Positions 55,013 to 63,895 of a DNA stretch of 64,000 nucleotides are shown here, piece after piece. The notes beneath the pieces are model-generated. The model had not been told where the DNA came from. It searched no databases and saw nothing but the letters and a program-made list of their open reading frames with translations. Source of the stretch: an uncultured Microscilla sp. (lineage in GTDB: Bacteria; Bacteroidota; Bacteroidia; Cytophagales; Microscillaceae); NCBI RefSeq assembly GCF_947493425.1, contig NZ_CANLRP010000009.1, positions 27,204-91,203 on the forward strand, read 5' to 3'. The position numbers were made by a program, and so were the translations under genes. Numbering within the stretch: the first letter of the stretch is position 1; each line of letters opens with the position of its first letter.

Positions 55013-55723
55013 TCACAAAGGGTTGCGCATTAATTCTTTCAATGATAAAACAAAATTATGAAGATTAGTAGTGGTGTTTTGAATAAATTTTACTTGAATC
55101 TTATCGTTTTCACTCAATAAGGTATCGCAACGCAGGGTTACATCACGTTTATGGGTAATAGTTCCTTCGCGGTAGTGCTTGAGAATTTGGTACAAAATCC
55201 GGTCATCTTCGGTTTTAGTATGGTCGTTGTTGTACAATACCAAGCCTTTAAAAGTCATATAAATGTTTTTCTGACCCCCATAGTCTGCGTAGTCTAAAAA
55301 GTTGAGTAGCATATACATGCGGTTCATCGCACAACGAAACTTTGCTTCTATGCTGTCGAGCGAGCGGTTAGTAATAGAAGTTTTCAATTCAATCAACCAT
55401 ATTTGTAGCCTAAAGGTAGACTCAAACTCTTGTAACAACAAAATAGCTACCTCAGGAGTACGATGCTTGGTAGAGATGCCCTCTATGTCTTGCTCCAGGT
55501 GTACCACCAATACTTCACGCAAGTTGTGTATTTCATCTAAGCCCTCTATTTTTAAGGCATTTAGCTTAGGAGCACGCTCCATAGCTCCTCCTTTTATCTG
55601 AATGTGCTGGTTGAGCGGCACCCTTTCTATAAACCCTAATCCCTCGCTACGCAATGCTACCGGAAACAAGCTTTTGAGCAAGCCATCTTCAGTCTGATGA
55701 TTAATCAAATATATCTTCTTCAT
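55013..55723 (-). CDS. partner of the AAA ATPase, possible PD-(D/E)XK protein
   Basis: A 236-aa protein starting at ATG 55723, overlapping the AAA gene stop by 23 bases, so the two are coupled. No recognised family. A hydrophobic strand LQIWLIELK (106-114), preceded by acidic residues in QEFES (98-102), resembles the E-x-K strand of PD-(D/E)XK nucleases, but the first acidic residue of that fold is not certain. Predicted mixed alpha/beta, no export signal. In two-gene ABC-type ATPase defence systems the second gene is often a nuclease or toxin; that is the inference here. Confidence 0.6.
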   Translation of the reverse strand: MKKIYLINHQTEDGLLKSLFPVALRSEGLGFIERVPLNQHIQIKGGAMERAPKLNALKIEGLDEIHNLREVLVVHLEQDIEGISTKHRTPEVAILLLQEFESTFRLQIWLIELKTSITNRSLDSIEAKFRCAMNRMYMLLNFLDYADYGGQKNIYMTFKGLVLYNNDHTKTEDDRILYQILKHYREGTITHKRDVTLRCDTLLSENDKIQVKFIQNTTTNLHNFVLSLKELMRNPL

Positions 55724-57113
55724 CGTCGGCAAAATCTATATAATCAGTCAAAATCTTCCCTGTATTACTCAATTCTCGCGATACACGGTAAAAATCGCGG
55801 AAATGAATACCAAAATCAGTAGACTCATTGTCCAGGTTAGTTACTTTGCCCCGCTTAAAGAAATAGACCCCCAAATCTTCCCGCTTTAGGCGAATGTCAG
55901 GGTCTAACCTGAGCCCATTTTGGCGAATAATATCTTTTACATCTTGCCCTATACGTTCACGTAAAATATTGAGGTACACATAATTGTTAATATTCTCTAC
56001 CATCAAAGGGCTGTGGGTGTTAACCAGTACCCGGTTTTGGTGCTCAGTGGCAAACCTAATGAGTAAGTTGCTTAGTTTTACCTGATTGCCAGGGTGTAGG
56101 TTTTCCTCTGGTTCGTCTATCATCAAAAAATTGTTTTGTTTCTCTGCCCAATACTTTAAGTATAAATACAAGGTAGTGAGTTGGTTAGCCGACGAAGACG
56201 CCAGAAACATAGGTAAGTCACGTGCCTGTTTGTGTAGCTTAAGCCTAAACTCTACAATACCCAAACCCTCTACTGTACGCATGATAATATCTCCTCCCAA
56301 CAATTCGTGCAAGATAAGCATCAAGTCACGGTAGTGGTTTTTGGGCACCGAGTGGGTATTGAGCTCATACATTTTTTTGAACAAAACATTGGTGGGAGCA
56401 GTGTAAGGGCTTTGAAAAGCCTCCATCAAGGTTTTCATGGCTTGCTGTAGTTCTTCGGTGTCTGATTGCAGCAAGCGAAACAAACGAGACATTTCAGTCT
56501 CCATGCGTTGTTTATCTTCACGCTCCAACTGAAACAGGTATTTGTAAAAAGCGGGAAAAAAAATCCGGTTGGCTGGCAAAAAAAGAGGCGTTTGACCTAC
56601 GGTTTGGTGAAACAGTAAACGAGTGATACAATCTACCCATTGTACTGCAGTAGGTATGCCATGTTCAGCCTTGATCACCTCACTCCCTTTGGGCTTGACC
56701 ATTCTTATAAGTCCTCCTTCGCTTGCCAAAGCTGGGTAGTGTAGGTCTACTTCCAGCGGAATGAGTGCTTCAATTGTATAGCGAAAATTCAACTGAAGCT
56801 GATGATTGCCTATAAACTCTTTGCGGGAATCGTTGAATACCTCAGGCAAAATTTCGTGGAGAATAAATTCAGCAAATTGGTCAGTTACAGCGTCGAGCAG
56901 GGTAGGAGTAAGCTGCATTTCTTGGGTGGGTTTTCCCAGCGTAGTGACACTTTTGGTAAAGCGTTGCAGGGTGTCTTCCGAAAAAATACTCCAGATCAAT
57001 TGTGAAAGGTAAGTTTTGCCGCTATTGTTATAGCCCACAAACACATAGATTTTTTTTGTTAAATCTATAGAAGCTTCGTGTATAGGTCCAAAATTTTGTA
57101 GATGCAGTTTCAT
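55701..57113 (-). CDS. ABC/AAA-type ATPase (OLD-like) of a two-gene cassette
   Basis: A 470-aa ATPase. Walker A GYNNSGKT (27-34), signature-like ASSSANQLTTL (about 305-315), Walker B LMIDEPEENLH (330-340) and the switch NTHSPLMVEN (365-374). This is the ABC-ATPase plan of OLD, AbiLi and PtuA-like proteins (AAA_15/AAA_21), without a long coiled coil and without a fused TOPRIM domain. It is followed by an overlapping small gene and sits between nuoK and nuoL, where no such gene belongs. A defence role is inference. Confidence 0.82.
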   Translation of the reverse strand: MKLHLQNFGPIHEASIDLTKKIYVFVGYNNSGKTYLSQLIWSIFSEDTLQRFTKSVTTLGKPTQEMQLTPTLLDAVTDQFAEFILHEILPEVFNDSRKEFIGNHQLQLNFRYTIEALIPLEVDLHYPALASEGGLIRMVKPKGSEVIKAEHGIPTAVQWVDCITRLLFHQTVGQTPLFLPANRIFFPAFYKYLFQLEREDKQRMETEMSRLFRLLQSDTEELQQAMKTLMEAFQSPYTAPTNVLFKKMYELNTHSVPKNHYRDLMLILHELLGGDIIMRTVEGLGIVEFRLKLHKQARDLPMFLASSSANQLTTLYLYLKYWAEKQNNFLMIDEPEENLHPGNQVKLSNLLIRFATEHQNRVLVNTHSPLMVENINNYVYLNILRERIGQDVKDIIRQNGLRLDPDIRLKREDLGVYFFKRGKVTNLDNESTDFGIHFRDFYRVSRELSNTGKILTDYIDFADDEEDIFD

Positions 57114-57253
57114 AACTTTTTATCATTTGGAAACCAATCTACTTTACTGTTTCAAGTTTTCAAACTTAAACCCAAAAATAACCACGAGTTTTGTTTCTCC
57201 TGTTGTGGTATATAAACAAACAAAGTGAACGAAAAAATGTACCTGAAAGCAAG

Positions 57254-57417
57254 TAAGGAATGGTGAGAAATTAAATTACCATTCTTGAGGTAGAGGTTTT
57301 GTTTTGAGACGAGGCTATTTTTTGCGCCCATAGCAGCGCTACGGGCAATAAAAATAACGAAGTATCAAGGCGAAAAATCACCCCTTAGAGTGTAAATTTA
57401 TTTTTGAACAATTCCTA
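57254..57417. repeat. dispersed palindromic repeat, copy C
   Basis: Left end TAAGGAATGGTGAGAAATTA and right end TTTATTTTTGAACAATTCCT are inverted. The core has GAGACGAGGCTATTTTTTGC, the hairpin around CATAGC-agc-GCTACG and AATAACGAAGTATCAAGG. It abuts copy D, sharing the CCTAAGG junction. Confidence 0.7.
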
Positions 57418-57615
57418 AGGAATGGTGTAAAAATAAACTTCTATAGTAACGCTAAAATATTTTGTTGCTAGACGCGGCACGGCAATATCCAGTGGATGTT
57501 GAGCGAGCTTGAGGGAAGGTCGGCTAATAGCATCGCTATTCGGCTATTTTTTAACAAAGTATAGCCTCAAAAGATGAGGTTAAGAATGCGTATTTATTTT
57601 GGTACCATTCCTAAG
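57413..57615. repeat. dispersed palindromic repeat, copy D (variant core)
   Basis: The ends CTAAGGAATGGTGTAAAAAT and TTTATTTTGGTACCATTCCT match the family. The core differs in sequence but contains the hairpin AATAGC-atc-GCTATT at 57526-57540, and GAGGCTATACTTTG on the opposite strand. It looks like an inverted, diverged unit next to copy C. Confidence 0.6.
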
Positions 57616-57633
57616 AGAGTGCACTTACAAAAG

Positions 57634-57939
57634 TTATCCCTTCAGTTCATTCAAATCATCCAAACGTATGGTCTTGAAACGTTGATATACTTTTAAAACA
57701 ATGGCGAGAGCGATGGTAGCTTCTGCGGCGGCTATTACTATTACAAACAAGCTAAATACTTGCCCTTGCAGGCGGGTAGGGTCATATTGGCTAAAAGCTA
57801 CTAAATTGATATTGGCTGCATTAAAAATGAGTTCGATCCCCATGAGCACCACTATAGCATTGCGTTTGGTAAGCACCAATACCACACCAACACAAAACAA
57901 AAAAGCCGCTATATATAAGTAGTACTCCAAAGGTATCAT
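57634..57939 (-). CDS. nuoK: NADH-quinone oxidoreductase subunit K
   Basis: A 101-aa protein with three membrane helices, the proton-path glutamate in LMGIELIFNAANINLVAF (about 33-50) and the second one in VIAAAEATIALAIVL (about 67-81). Size and motifs match NuoK. TAAATTTG on the minus strand (57967-57974) may be its promoter box. The upstream terminator at 58009 separates it from the DUF4097 gene, so here it begins its own transcript. nuoL follows only after the repeats and the ATPase cassette. Confidence 0.95.
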   Translation of the reverse strand: MIPLEYYLYIAAFLFCVGVVLVLTKRNAIVVLMGIELIFNAANINLVAFSQYDPTRLQGQVFSLFVIVIAAAEATIALAIVLKVYQRFKTIRLDDLNELKG

Positions 57940-58008
57940 AAAACATCAGGGGTTTATTCGTACCAACAAATTTAAAAACTTCTGGAACATACTGCTTACA
58001 ATACGCAA

Positions 58009-58046
58009 AAAAACCTCTTTTAATGCTCAGATTAAAAGAGGTTTTT
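58009..58046 (-). terminator. strong terminator after the DUF4097 gene
   Basis: A 16-bp perfect stem (58009-58024 with 58031-58046) and 6-base loop, with A/T ends giving a U tract on the minus strand. Confidence 0.88.
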
Positions 58047-58128
58047 AAATATATAAAATCGTAGTTGGACATTCTGTATATGGCCAAAATGTAGTGATGT
58101 TTTGTAGTACTCAGCCTGAGCCCATCAC

Positions 58129-59196
58129 TTACTTAATTCTTACGCTACCATACTTAGACTTAATGGTTACTTTAGATTTGGCATTGCCTTGTCCATACTT
58201 TCCTTCGTAGTAGTTGCTATTGGTTTGCTCTATTTGCTTTCTAATCTTCATCTTTTGGCGCAAAGCTGCTTTGAGTTTACCAAATTTGGTATTCACCTCA
58301 TAGTCAAACGAAGCCCCTTCGTCAAAGCGAAGTTCCATAGCACTAAACTGTCCGTCTATGTCTATTTTTTTGAAATTTTTATTTACCCGGCTTACTTCAA
58401 ACCCTTTGGCATACTTCAGCTTAAGCGTACAGTTGTTGTTCAATTCACCAATTTTAAAAGTATCAAAAGAAGAACTACCCGACAGATTGTTTACCTTAGT
58501 AATGCTTACTGTGCCATATTTACTGGTAATGTCCAAATCATGAATATCTCTAATCTCCATTGTAGAGAAGCTGTTTTTTACCAATAGTTTTTTACCATTG
58601 TCTAGTTTGAGCGACCCGTAAGCTATTGTCAAGTCTCCTTGCTCTACCTGATCTATATCGGCAGAACCAAAAGCTACTTTGATTTTTTTGTCTTCTACAT
58701 TGGTTATTTTGCCGGCCTTAATGCTGCCATAGGCCACATATAAGTCAAGTTCTCCGGTATAATCGCCCAAAAATACGCTGCCAAATTTATTTTTTACCTT
58801 AAGCTTTATGTTTTTAGGCATCGATATCAAATAGTTGATTTCGAAAGAACGGGCACCTTTGCGTTTCCAACGACGTGATGAACGAATGCTGGAGATAATA
58901 CCCGAACGAAAGCTAATTTCATTGCCTTCTACTACATCTACCTTTAGGTTGTCTAAAATATCCTGGGCACGTTCACCGCTTGACGACCGCCCCACCATAG
59001 TTACATCTACTTTAATGGTATTGCCATTGTTGGTATTGATGTGTACCTTTCCATACTTATTGTCTATATTCAAAGCCGTGGTGTTGCTTACAGTATAAGA
59101 CTTTGAGACTTTCTTAGTTTTTTCTACCTGGGCAAAAGTAGTAGCTGTGTTTAGTACTAAGAAAAGGATCAATATATTAAATGTCCATTTTTTCAT
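58129..59196 (-). CDS. DUF4097-type exported protein of the ECF operon
   Basis: A 355-aa exported protein with a signal peptide (about 1-22, ATTFAQ). The mature part is a run of short beta strands with the recurring turn KYGKVHI, KFGSVFL, AYGSIKA, AFGSADI, AYGSLKL, KYGTVSI, as in DUF4097 beta-solenoid-like domains. Function of the family is unknown. It overlaps the upstream repeat-bearing gene by 20 bases and ends the sigma operon. It may be a surface sensor or target. Confidence 0.8.
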   Translation of the reverse strand: MKKWTFNILILFLVLNTATTFAQVEKTKKVSKSYTVSNTTALNIDNKYGKVHINTNNGNTIKVDVTMVGRSSSGERAQDILDNLKVDVVEGNEISFRSGIISSIRSSRRWKRKGARSFEINYLISMPKNIKLKVKNKFGSVFLGDYTGELDLYVAYGSIKAGKITNVEDKKIKVAFGSADIDQVEQGDLTIAYGSLKLDNGKKLLVKNSFSTMEIRDIHDLDITSKYGTVSITKVNNLSGSSSFDTFKIGELNNNCTLKLKYAKGFEVSRVNKNFKKIDIDGQFSAMELRFDEGASFDYEVNTKFGKLKAALRQKMKIRKQIEQTNSNYYEGKYGQGNAKSKVTIKSKYGSVRIK

Positions 59197-60235
59197 TTTT
59201 CTTTCCTTTTGTCTTTTTCTTTGCTTTTTCTAAAATCTTAAGTTGTTGGTTCAGAATCTCGATACGAGTCTGTAAATTCAATATCATTGCCTCACTTACT
59301 TTATCTTTACTGGGTACACTGTACAACTCTTTTCTCAAAGCATTGTAAGTAGAGTCCAGTTCAGAAATATCCCCCTTAAATTCTTCTTTTAGTGTTACAT
59401 CTTCTAAAGAATACTTATCTAATTCCTTCTTTTTTTCCGCAATCAATTCTGTGTAGTAACTTTCTGCTTCGGCAAGTTCAGGATCTAACTCTTTTAGGTT
59501 AAAATCATCTGCCAAAGTATTTTTTAATATAGTAGAGTCTTTTGTGGTAGCCAGATGGTCGTGATTAGAAGCAGGTGTTTGCTCTCCCCAAAATTTCACG
59601 CCAATAAAGCCAACTAATAGAATAACTGCCGCTACTGAGACCATTTTCCAAATAGAACGATAAGACAAAGTAATGACCTTGTCTGTATGGTCGTTGTCTA
59701 GTGCCCCTGAAACCTGTTGCCAAATTTCGGCAGGTGGTTCAAACATGTTGAATTCGCCCCTGTTTTTTGTAACAAACTGCTCTAGCAGTTCGTCTGCTGT
59801 GGTTTGATGATGGCTTGGCGACGATTGGGTTGGTTCAGTGAAAACTGGGTCACTGATTTCTTCCGCAATTTTTTGCCATACTTCCAACGATGGTTCAAAT
59901 ACATCAAATTCATCTTGATGCTCCATTACAAAGCCTTCAAGTTGAGCATCTTCTTGGTCGCGTTCGGTTGAGACATTGTCTAATGCTCCAGCAATGCGTT
60001 GCCAGGCTTCGGTGGGTGGCTCAAACAAATCTAAATCTGACTGGTTTTGGCTGATAAAAGTCTCTAATGTATGCATATCAGAGTCATCATCCTCTTCGTC
60101 AAGAGCTGTAGAGGCATTGTTGTCCAGCTCCCCTGCAATGCGTTGCCACATTTCAGCGGGTGGTTCAAACACCTCCAGTGCCTTACGGTGTTGGGTGATG
60201 AAGTCTTCTAATATTTTATCATTCAGACGAGTCAT
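59177..60235 (-). CDS. probable anti-sigma membrane protein with fourfold N-terminal repeat
   Basis: A 352-aa protein with four copies of a 31-residue unit at about 9-39, 57-87, 99-129 and 151-181, with the shared pattern F(I/V)xxxxxxxxxFEPPxExWQ(R/K)IA. One membrane helix (about 197-214) divides these cytosolic repeats from a C-terminal coiled coil (about 250-345). Position directly after the sigma gene (ATGA overlap) indicates an anti-sigma role. In relatives I would expect only one such unit. The four-copy expansion is unusual. Confidence 0.78.
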   Translation of the reverse strand: MTRLNDKILEDFITQHRKALEVFEPPAEMWQRIAGELDNNASTALDEEDDDSDMHTLETFISQNQSDLDLFEPPTEAWQRIAGALDNVSTERDQEDAQLEGFVMEHQDEFDVFEPSLEVWQKIAEEISDPVFTEPTQSSPSHHQTTADELLEQFVTKNRGEFNMFEPPAEIWQQVSGALDNDHTDKVITLSYRSIWKMVSVAAVILLVGFIGVKFWGEQTPASNHDHLATTKDSTILKNTLADDFNLKELDPELAEAESYYTELIAEKKKELDKYSLEDVTLKEEFKGDISELDSTYNALRKELYSVPSKDKVSEAMILNLQTRIEILNQQLKILEKAKKKTKGKKNEKMDI

Positions 60236-60885
60236 ATCAATACATTTTCTCTAATGATACTTAACAATCGTTTTTTTGCCCGATTGTATTGTGATTTGGA
60301 GGTTGATTCTGAAATACCCAGAACTTCCGAGATTTCGCGGTGATCGTAGCCTTCCAGCAAGTACAAAGTCAGAACCACTCTAAACCCATCGGGGAGTTGT
60401 TGAATGGCGCGGTGTACCTGTTTTACCTGAAGCTTAAGCTCCATCTCATCTTCTTTAGTAGTACGGGGAGGTTCTTCACCAAAATCCATATTATCTACCG
60501 ACACGAAGTCGGCTTTACGTTTTTTGACATGATTAATAGACTTATTAATCACAATTCGTTTGAGCCAGGCTCCAAAAGTAGCATCACCTTTAAATGTATC
60601 TAACTTTCGGAAAGCATCCACGAAAGCTTCTTGCAACACATCTTCTGCTTCTGCATAATCATTGGTAATGCGCATGCATATATTAAACATGGCTTTTGAG
60701 TAAAGCTTGTACAATTCATATTGTGCCTTACGGTCACCTCGCTTACAAGATTCCACCAGTTTTTGGTGTATATCAGTATATCCTTTCTTCAAGACTTTTT
60801 GCTTTAAAGCTGCTCTTTGTAGCACATCTCTTACTTTTATGGGTTCGGTGTAAAGACCCTTGTAATAGTCAAGGGTTGCATGCAT
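60232..60885 (-). CDS. ECF-family RNA polymerase sigma factor
   Basis: A 217-aa sigma-70 ECF factor. I use the ATG at 60885; the frame opens at TTG 60918. Region 2: YELYKLYSKAMFNICMRI, EDVLQEAFVDAFRKLDTFKG, WLKRIVINKSINHVKKRK. Region 4: LPDGFRVVLTLYLLEGYDHR and EISEVLGISESTSKSQYNRA. It drives its own envelope-related operon with the next two genes, an arrangement common in Bacteroidota for cell-surface signalling. Confidence 0.9.
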   Translation of the reverse strand: MHATLDYYKGLYTEPIKVRDVLQRAALKQKVLKKGYTDIHQKLVESCKRGDRKAQYELYKLYSKAMFNICMRITNDYAEAEDVLQEAFVDAFRKLDTFKGDATFGAWLKRIVINKSINHVKKRKADFVSVDNMDFGEEPPRTTKEDEMELKLQVKQVHRAIQQLPDGFRVVLTLYLLEGYDHREISEVLGISESTSKSQYNRAKKRLLSIIRENVLI

Positions 60886-61196
60886 TCTCCAAAAAAGCCA
60901 ATTTTTTTTGAAAAACAATGCTTAATATTTCCACCTCTCAGCTAGAGCGTGTTTACAGGCTGAGCTACAAGTAATTAACTAATGTAAAACTTTGTTATCG
61001 CCAAAGGTTCAATGCTTGATTCTATGACCTTTAGTTGATATTTTAATCCAATTTAAAGAAAATTTTAGTTTTTTGATGAATGCCGTAGAGTTTCTACTTG
61101 TGTGCAACAACGCAAACAACATCTTTTGGAGGTTTTTGCTCCAGTAGTATTGTGAGGGTTTATGAATGGTTGTATTGATAAAATTTAAAGTAAATC
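60886..61196. other. AT-rich promoter region of the ECF operon
   Basis: About 310 bases upstream of the sigma gene. No open frame of note and no clear TAnnTTTG box. Its right end meets the terminator of the GNAT gene. Confidence 0.4.
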
Positions 61197-61230
61197 AATA
61201 TCCCCTCAAACCATTTGTCAAGGGGATATT
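61197..61230 (-). terminator. terminator after the GNAT gene
   Basis: AATATCCCCT (61197-61206) pairs with AGGGGATATT (61221-61230) 8 bases after the GNAT stop. A T-rich tract follows on the minus strand. Confidence 0.85.
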
Positions 61231-61237
61231 TTAAATG

Positions 61238-61528
61238 TTACTTTAACACATCATGTATAGAATCATCCTTGTCAAACACGCTTTTGGCGTAAGGACACAA
61301 GGGCATCATCTTAATCCCCTTGTTACGTGCCATTTCTACCAAAGCATCCAGCAATTGGCGCCCTATATTTTTCCCCCTCAAGCTTTGATCTACCTCAGTA
61401 TGGTCAATAATAATTAAATCATTGCCTGCTTTTGAGTAAGTCATGGCAGCCAAAGGCTTGGCACTGGTACCAATATATGCTTTGCCTTTGTTGTCTTCTT
61501 CGGTGATATGTACCTGGTATGTTTCCAT
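61238..61528 (-). CDS. small GNAT acetyltransferase (YjdJ type)
   Basis: A 96-aa GCN5-related N-acetyltransferase of the short YjdJ/COG2388 type. The acetyl-CoA loop VDQSLRGKNIGRQLLDALVE (about 47-66) and ending MPLCPYAKSVFDK are characteristic of the group. It likely acetylates a small amine; the target is unknown. It lies 22 bases downstream of the DUF5996 gene, same strand. Confidence 0.85.
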   Translation of the reverse strand: METYQVHITEEDNKGKAYIGTSAKPLAAMTYSKAGNDLIIIDHTEVDQSLRGKNIGRQLLDALVEMARNKGIKMMPLCPYAKSVFDKDDSIHDVLK

Positions 61529-61550
61529 TGAGTTGTTAGTGTTTGATTGA

Positions 61551-62486
61551 TTATCGTTCTAAGTGTTCCCTGTCCCAGTTACCAGTATTGGCTGCCGCTT
61601 CATAGGTAGATTGTAAAAAGTCCAGCAGCGTTTTTTCAGGGTTTTCAGCAGTACGTACTGTCTCATAAGGCAAGAAAAACTCGCCCATATCCTCACTCCA
61701 AAATGCTTCCTGAGGCTTCACTTGTTGCTTGCCGTAGTTGACTGGCGAAGGGTAACTATAGGCATAAAACATAGGTTGAGGAAAATTATCGGCTCCTGGC
61801 CAAAAACCACAACTACTTACCTCTTGTGAATAGGCCTCTTGCATCACTTCTTTAGGCATGTTGGGGGCTTGCCCATGATGCAAAGGGGCTGCTCTTCCCG
61901 AAAAACGAGTCAAGGCAATATCAAACGCTCCCCAGAAAAAATGTACTGGGCTACATTTACCAACAAAATCACTCCTAAATCTGGAAAACACATTGTAGAC
62001 GCTTACCGATAATTGCCAAAAGTTGACTATTTGTTGTTGGTCATAAGATTTATCCTGTACATTTTCTGTAAAGGGTGTATTGTGTTCCAGTTCGTTGGGG
62101 CGCCCGTGTATTTTTATATCAATCCCCAACCCTTGCAGTTTATCAAATAGTTCTTTGTAAAAATCAGCTACTGTCATGGGGCGTAGTGCCATCACCACAT
62201 TTTGCTCAAAAGTAGAAGAGATGATCAACCGGTGGTTTTCAAAATCAAACTCTATCTCATACATGCCATTGCCATAAGGCATGCTGCCAGTGGTAAGCCC
62301 TCGCGCTGTAATGTATAAAGCAGTGTGCCAGGAATGGTTTTGCCAAGGCATACTTACCAGCCTTATTTTACCCACAATTTGGGTCCATTGATGCACAGTT
62401 TTCAACGTATCTTTCCAAGTGTTGTATTCTAAAGCAGGCCAAGGACTGCCACAAGACGAAATGTGCGTTTGTTTTGTCATTATCAT
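61551..62486 (-). CDS. DUF5996 family protein
   Basis: A 311-aa cytosolic protein matching DUF5996: WPALEYNTWKDTLKTVHQW (about 16-34), the VSMPWQNHSWHTALYITARG segment (about 44-63), FDFENHRLII and the conserved FFWGAFDIALTRFSGR region (about 183-198). Function unknown. ATG codons at residues 1 and 3 allow a choice of start. The GNAT gene follows closely in one transcript. Confidence 0.85.
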   Translation of the reverse strand: MIMTKQTHISSCGSPWPALEYNTWKDTLKTVHQWTQIVGKIRLVSMPWQNHSWHTALYITARGLTTGSMPYGNGMYEIEFDFENHRLIISSTFEQNVVMALRPMTVADFYKELFDKLQGLGIDIKIHGRPNELEHNTPFTENVQDKSYDQQQIVNFWQLSVSVYNVFSRFRSDFVGKCSPVHFFWGAFDIALTRFSGRAAPLHHGQAPNMPKEVMQEAYSQEVSSCGFWPGADNFPQPMFYAYSYPSPVNYGKQQVKPQEAFWSEDMGEFFLPYETVRTAENPEKTLLDFLQSTYEAAANTGNWDREHLER

Positions 62487-62788
62487 AAGTGATTTTGATT
62501 ATATAAATTTGGTATTTTGTATCTGTTTATGACAAAAAACAATAACTTTCCACCAGTTAACTAACCAATTGCAGTATTTTTTTGATAAAAACCAATTATT
62601 TTTTCGTATACCTGTTTTTCTATCGATAAACCCCTCTGTGGTACCCTGTTGATAGTTATGTTTACTTTATTTAAGATTGTTTACCCTACTTGTACCCCTT
62701 TTGTATACCCCGGAAAATTTGATTATTCAATTATTTTCCAGAACATTGTGTCAAGTTTATATTACACATCAATATTATATTTTATACA
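62487..62788. other. intergenic region upstream of the metalloprotease
   Basis: About 300 AT-rich bases between divergent genes. I see no open frame with coding character, no clear -7 box and no strong hairpin. Confidence 0.45.
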
Positions 62789-63799
62789 ATGAAAAAATTG
62801 TCGTTAATCGTTTTAAGTTTTTTGCTGTTTACAGCCTGCTCAACAAACAAAGAAAATTTAACTCCTGCTACCAACACCGCTTCTATCTCTGAAGGTATGA
62901 GCGTAGAACAAGCTTTCCCAAATCAAAAAGGACAAGTTCAACAAGGATACTTAGGTATTCGTCCAGTTTCTTATCAAGTTATCAAAGGACAGTATATTGC
63001 TGAAGGTGACATCATCCTTAATAAGAAACACGTGGCTAGCACTCCTAAGAAATTAGAGGGGCTTCAAAGCGAAAGCGTGGGACGCACCTCTGGACGTTGG
63101 CCAAACAACACGGTGTATTACACCATAGACGGTAACTTGCCTAACCAATCTAGGGTAACCGATGCTATAGCCCACTGGGAAGCCAAAACAAGCCTTCGTT
63201 TTATTCAAAGAACCAACCAATCTAACTATATCACTTTCCGTGTAGGTGGTGGGTGTTCCTCACATGTGGGTATGCAAGGTGGTCGCCAATACATCAACTT
63301 GGCTTCTGGTTGCTCTACTGGTAATACTATCCACGAAATTGGTCATGCTGTAGGTTTGTGGCACGAACACACCCGTGCCGACCGTGATAGCTATATTACT
63401 GTTTATTTTGATAGAATCGAGTCAGGGTATGAGAACAACTTCCGAACTTACCAGCAGACAGGAGCTGATGGACAAGAGTACACCAATACTCTAGACTTTG
63501 GTTCGGTAATGATGTATTCTTCTTTTGGATTTTCAAACAATGGACAACCTACCATTACCAAAAAAGACGGAAGCACTTTTAATGTACAACGCAATGGCCT
63601 TTCTAGTGCCGATGTAGACGGGATCAATCAAATGTATCCTGGTACCAGCGGAAACCCTGGTACTCCAACTTACCAAAACGGACAATACTATACCATCGAT
63701 GGTTTGAGAGTGTACCGTTACAACAACTTGTGGTACTACTATGGTAGCTCAGGCTGGCGTCAAGTAGTAAACATCAACGGAAGCTGGTACTATGCCTAA
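62789..63799 (+). CDS. astacin-family (M12A) metalloprotease lipoprotein
   Basis: A 336-aa exported protein. The signal ends in lipobox FTAC (Cys17), so a lipoprotein. The catalytic domain (about 105-290) has the astacin zinc motif HEIGHAVGLWHE (His182, Glu183, His186, His192) and the following TRADRD, with the methionine turn in SVMMYSSF. A propeptide-like segment (18-100) lies before it. The last 45 residues are rich in Tyr, Trp and Asn (YYTIDGLRVYRYNNLWYYYG) in short repeats, probably a binding tail. It is likely a surface or secreted protease. A terminator follows. Confidence 0.9.
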   Translation: MKKLSLIVLSFLLFTACSTNKENLTPATNTASISEGMSVEQAFPNQKGQVQQGYLGIRPVSYQVIKGQYIAEGDIILNKKHVASTPKKLEGLQSESVGRTSGRWPNNTVYYTIDGNLPNQSRVTDAIAHWEAKTSLRFIQRTNQSNYITFRVGGGCSSHVGMQGGRQYINLASGCSTGNTIHEIGHAVGLWHEHTRADRDSYITVYFDRIESGYENNFRTYQQTGADGQEYTNTLDFGSVMMYSSFGFSNNGQPTITKKDGSTFNVQRNGLSSADVDGINQMYPGTSGNPGTPTYQNGQYYTIDGLRVYRYNNLWYYYGSSGWRQVVNINGSWYYA

Positions 63800-63833
63800 G
63801 CAATAAGCAAAAATCAATACCTTACCCAAAGCA

Positions 63834-63870
63834 AACCCCTTGAATTCATTCATTGAATAAAGGGGTTTTT
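63834..63870 (+). terminator. Rho-independent terminator after the metalloprotease
   Basis: AACCCCTT (63834-63841) pairs with AAGGGGTT (63860-63867) and is followed by TTT. Confidence 0.8.
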
Positions 63871-63895
63871 CTGTTTTGAAGATTGGTAGGTTTTT

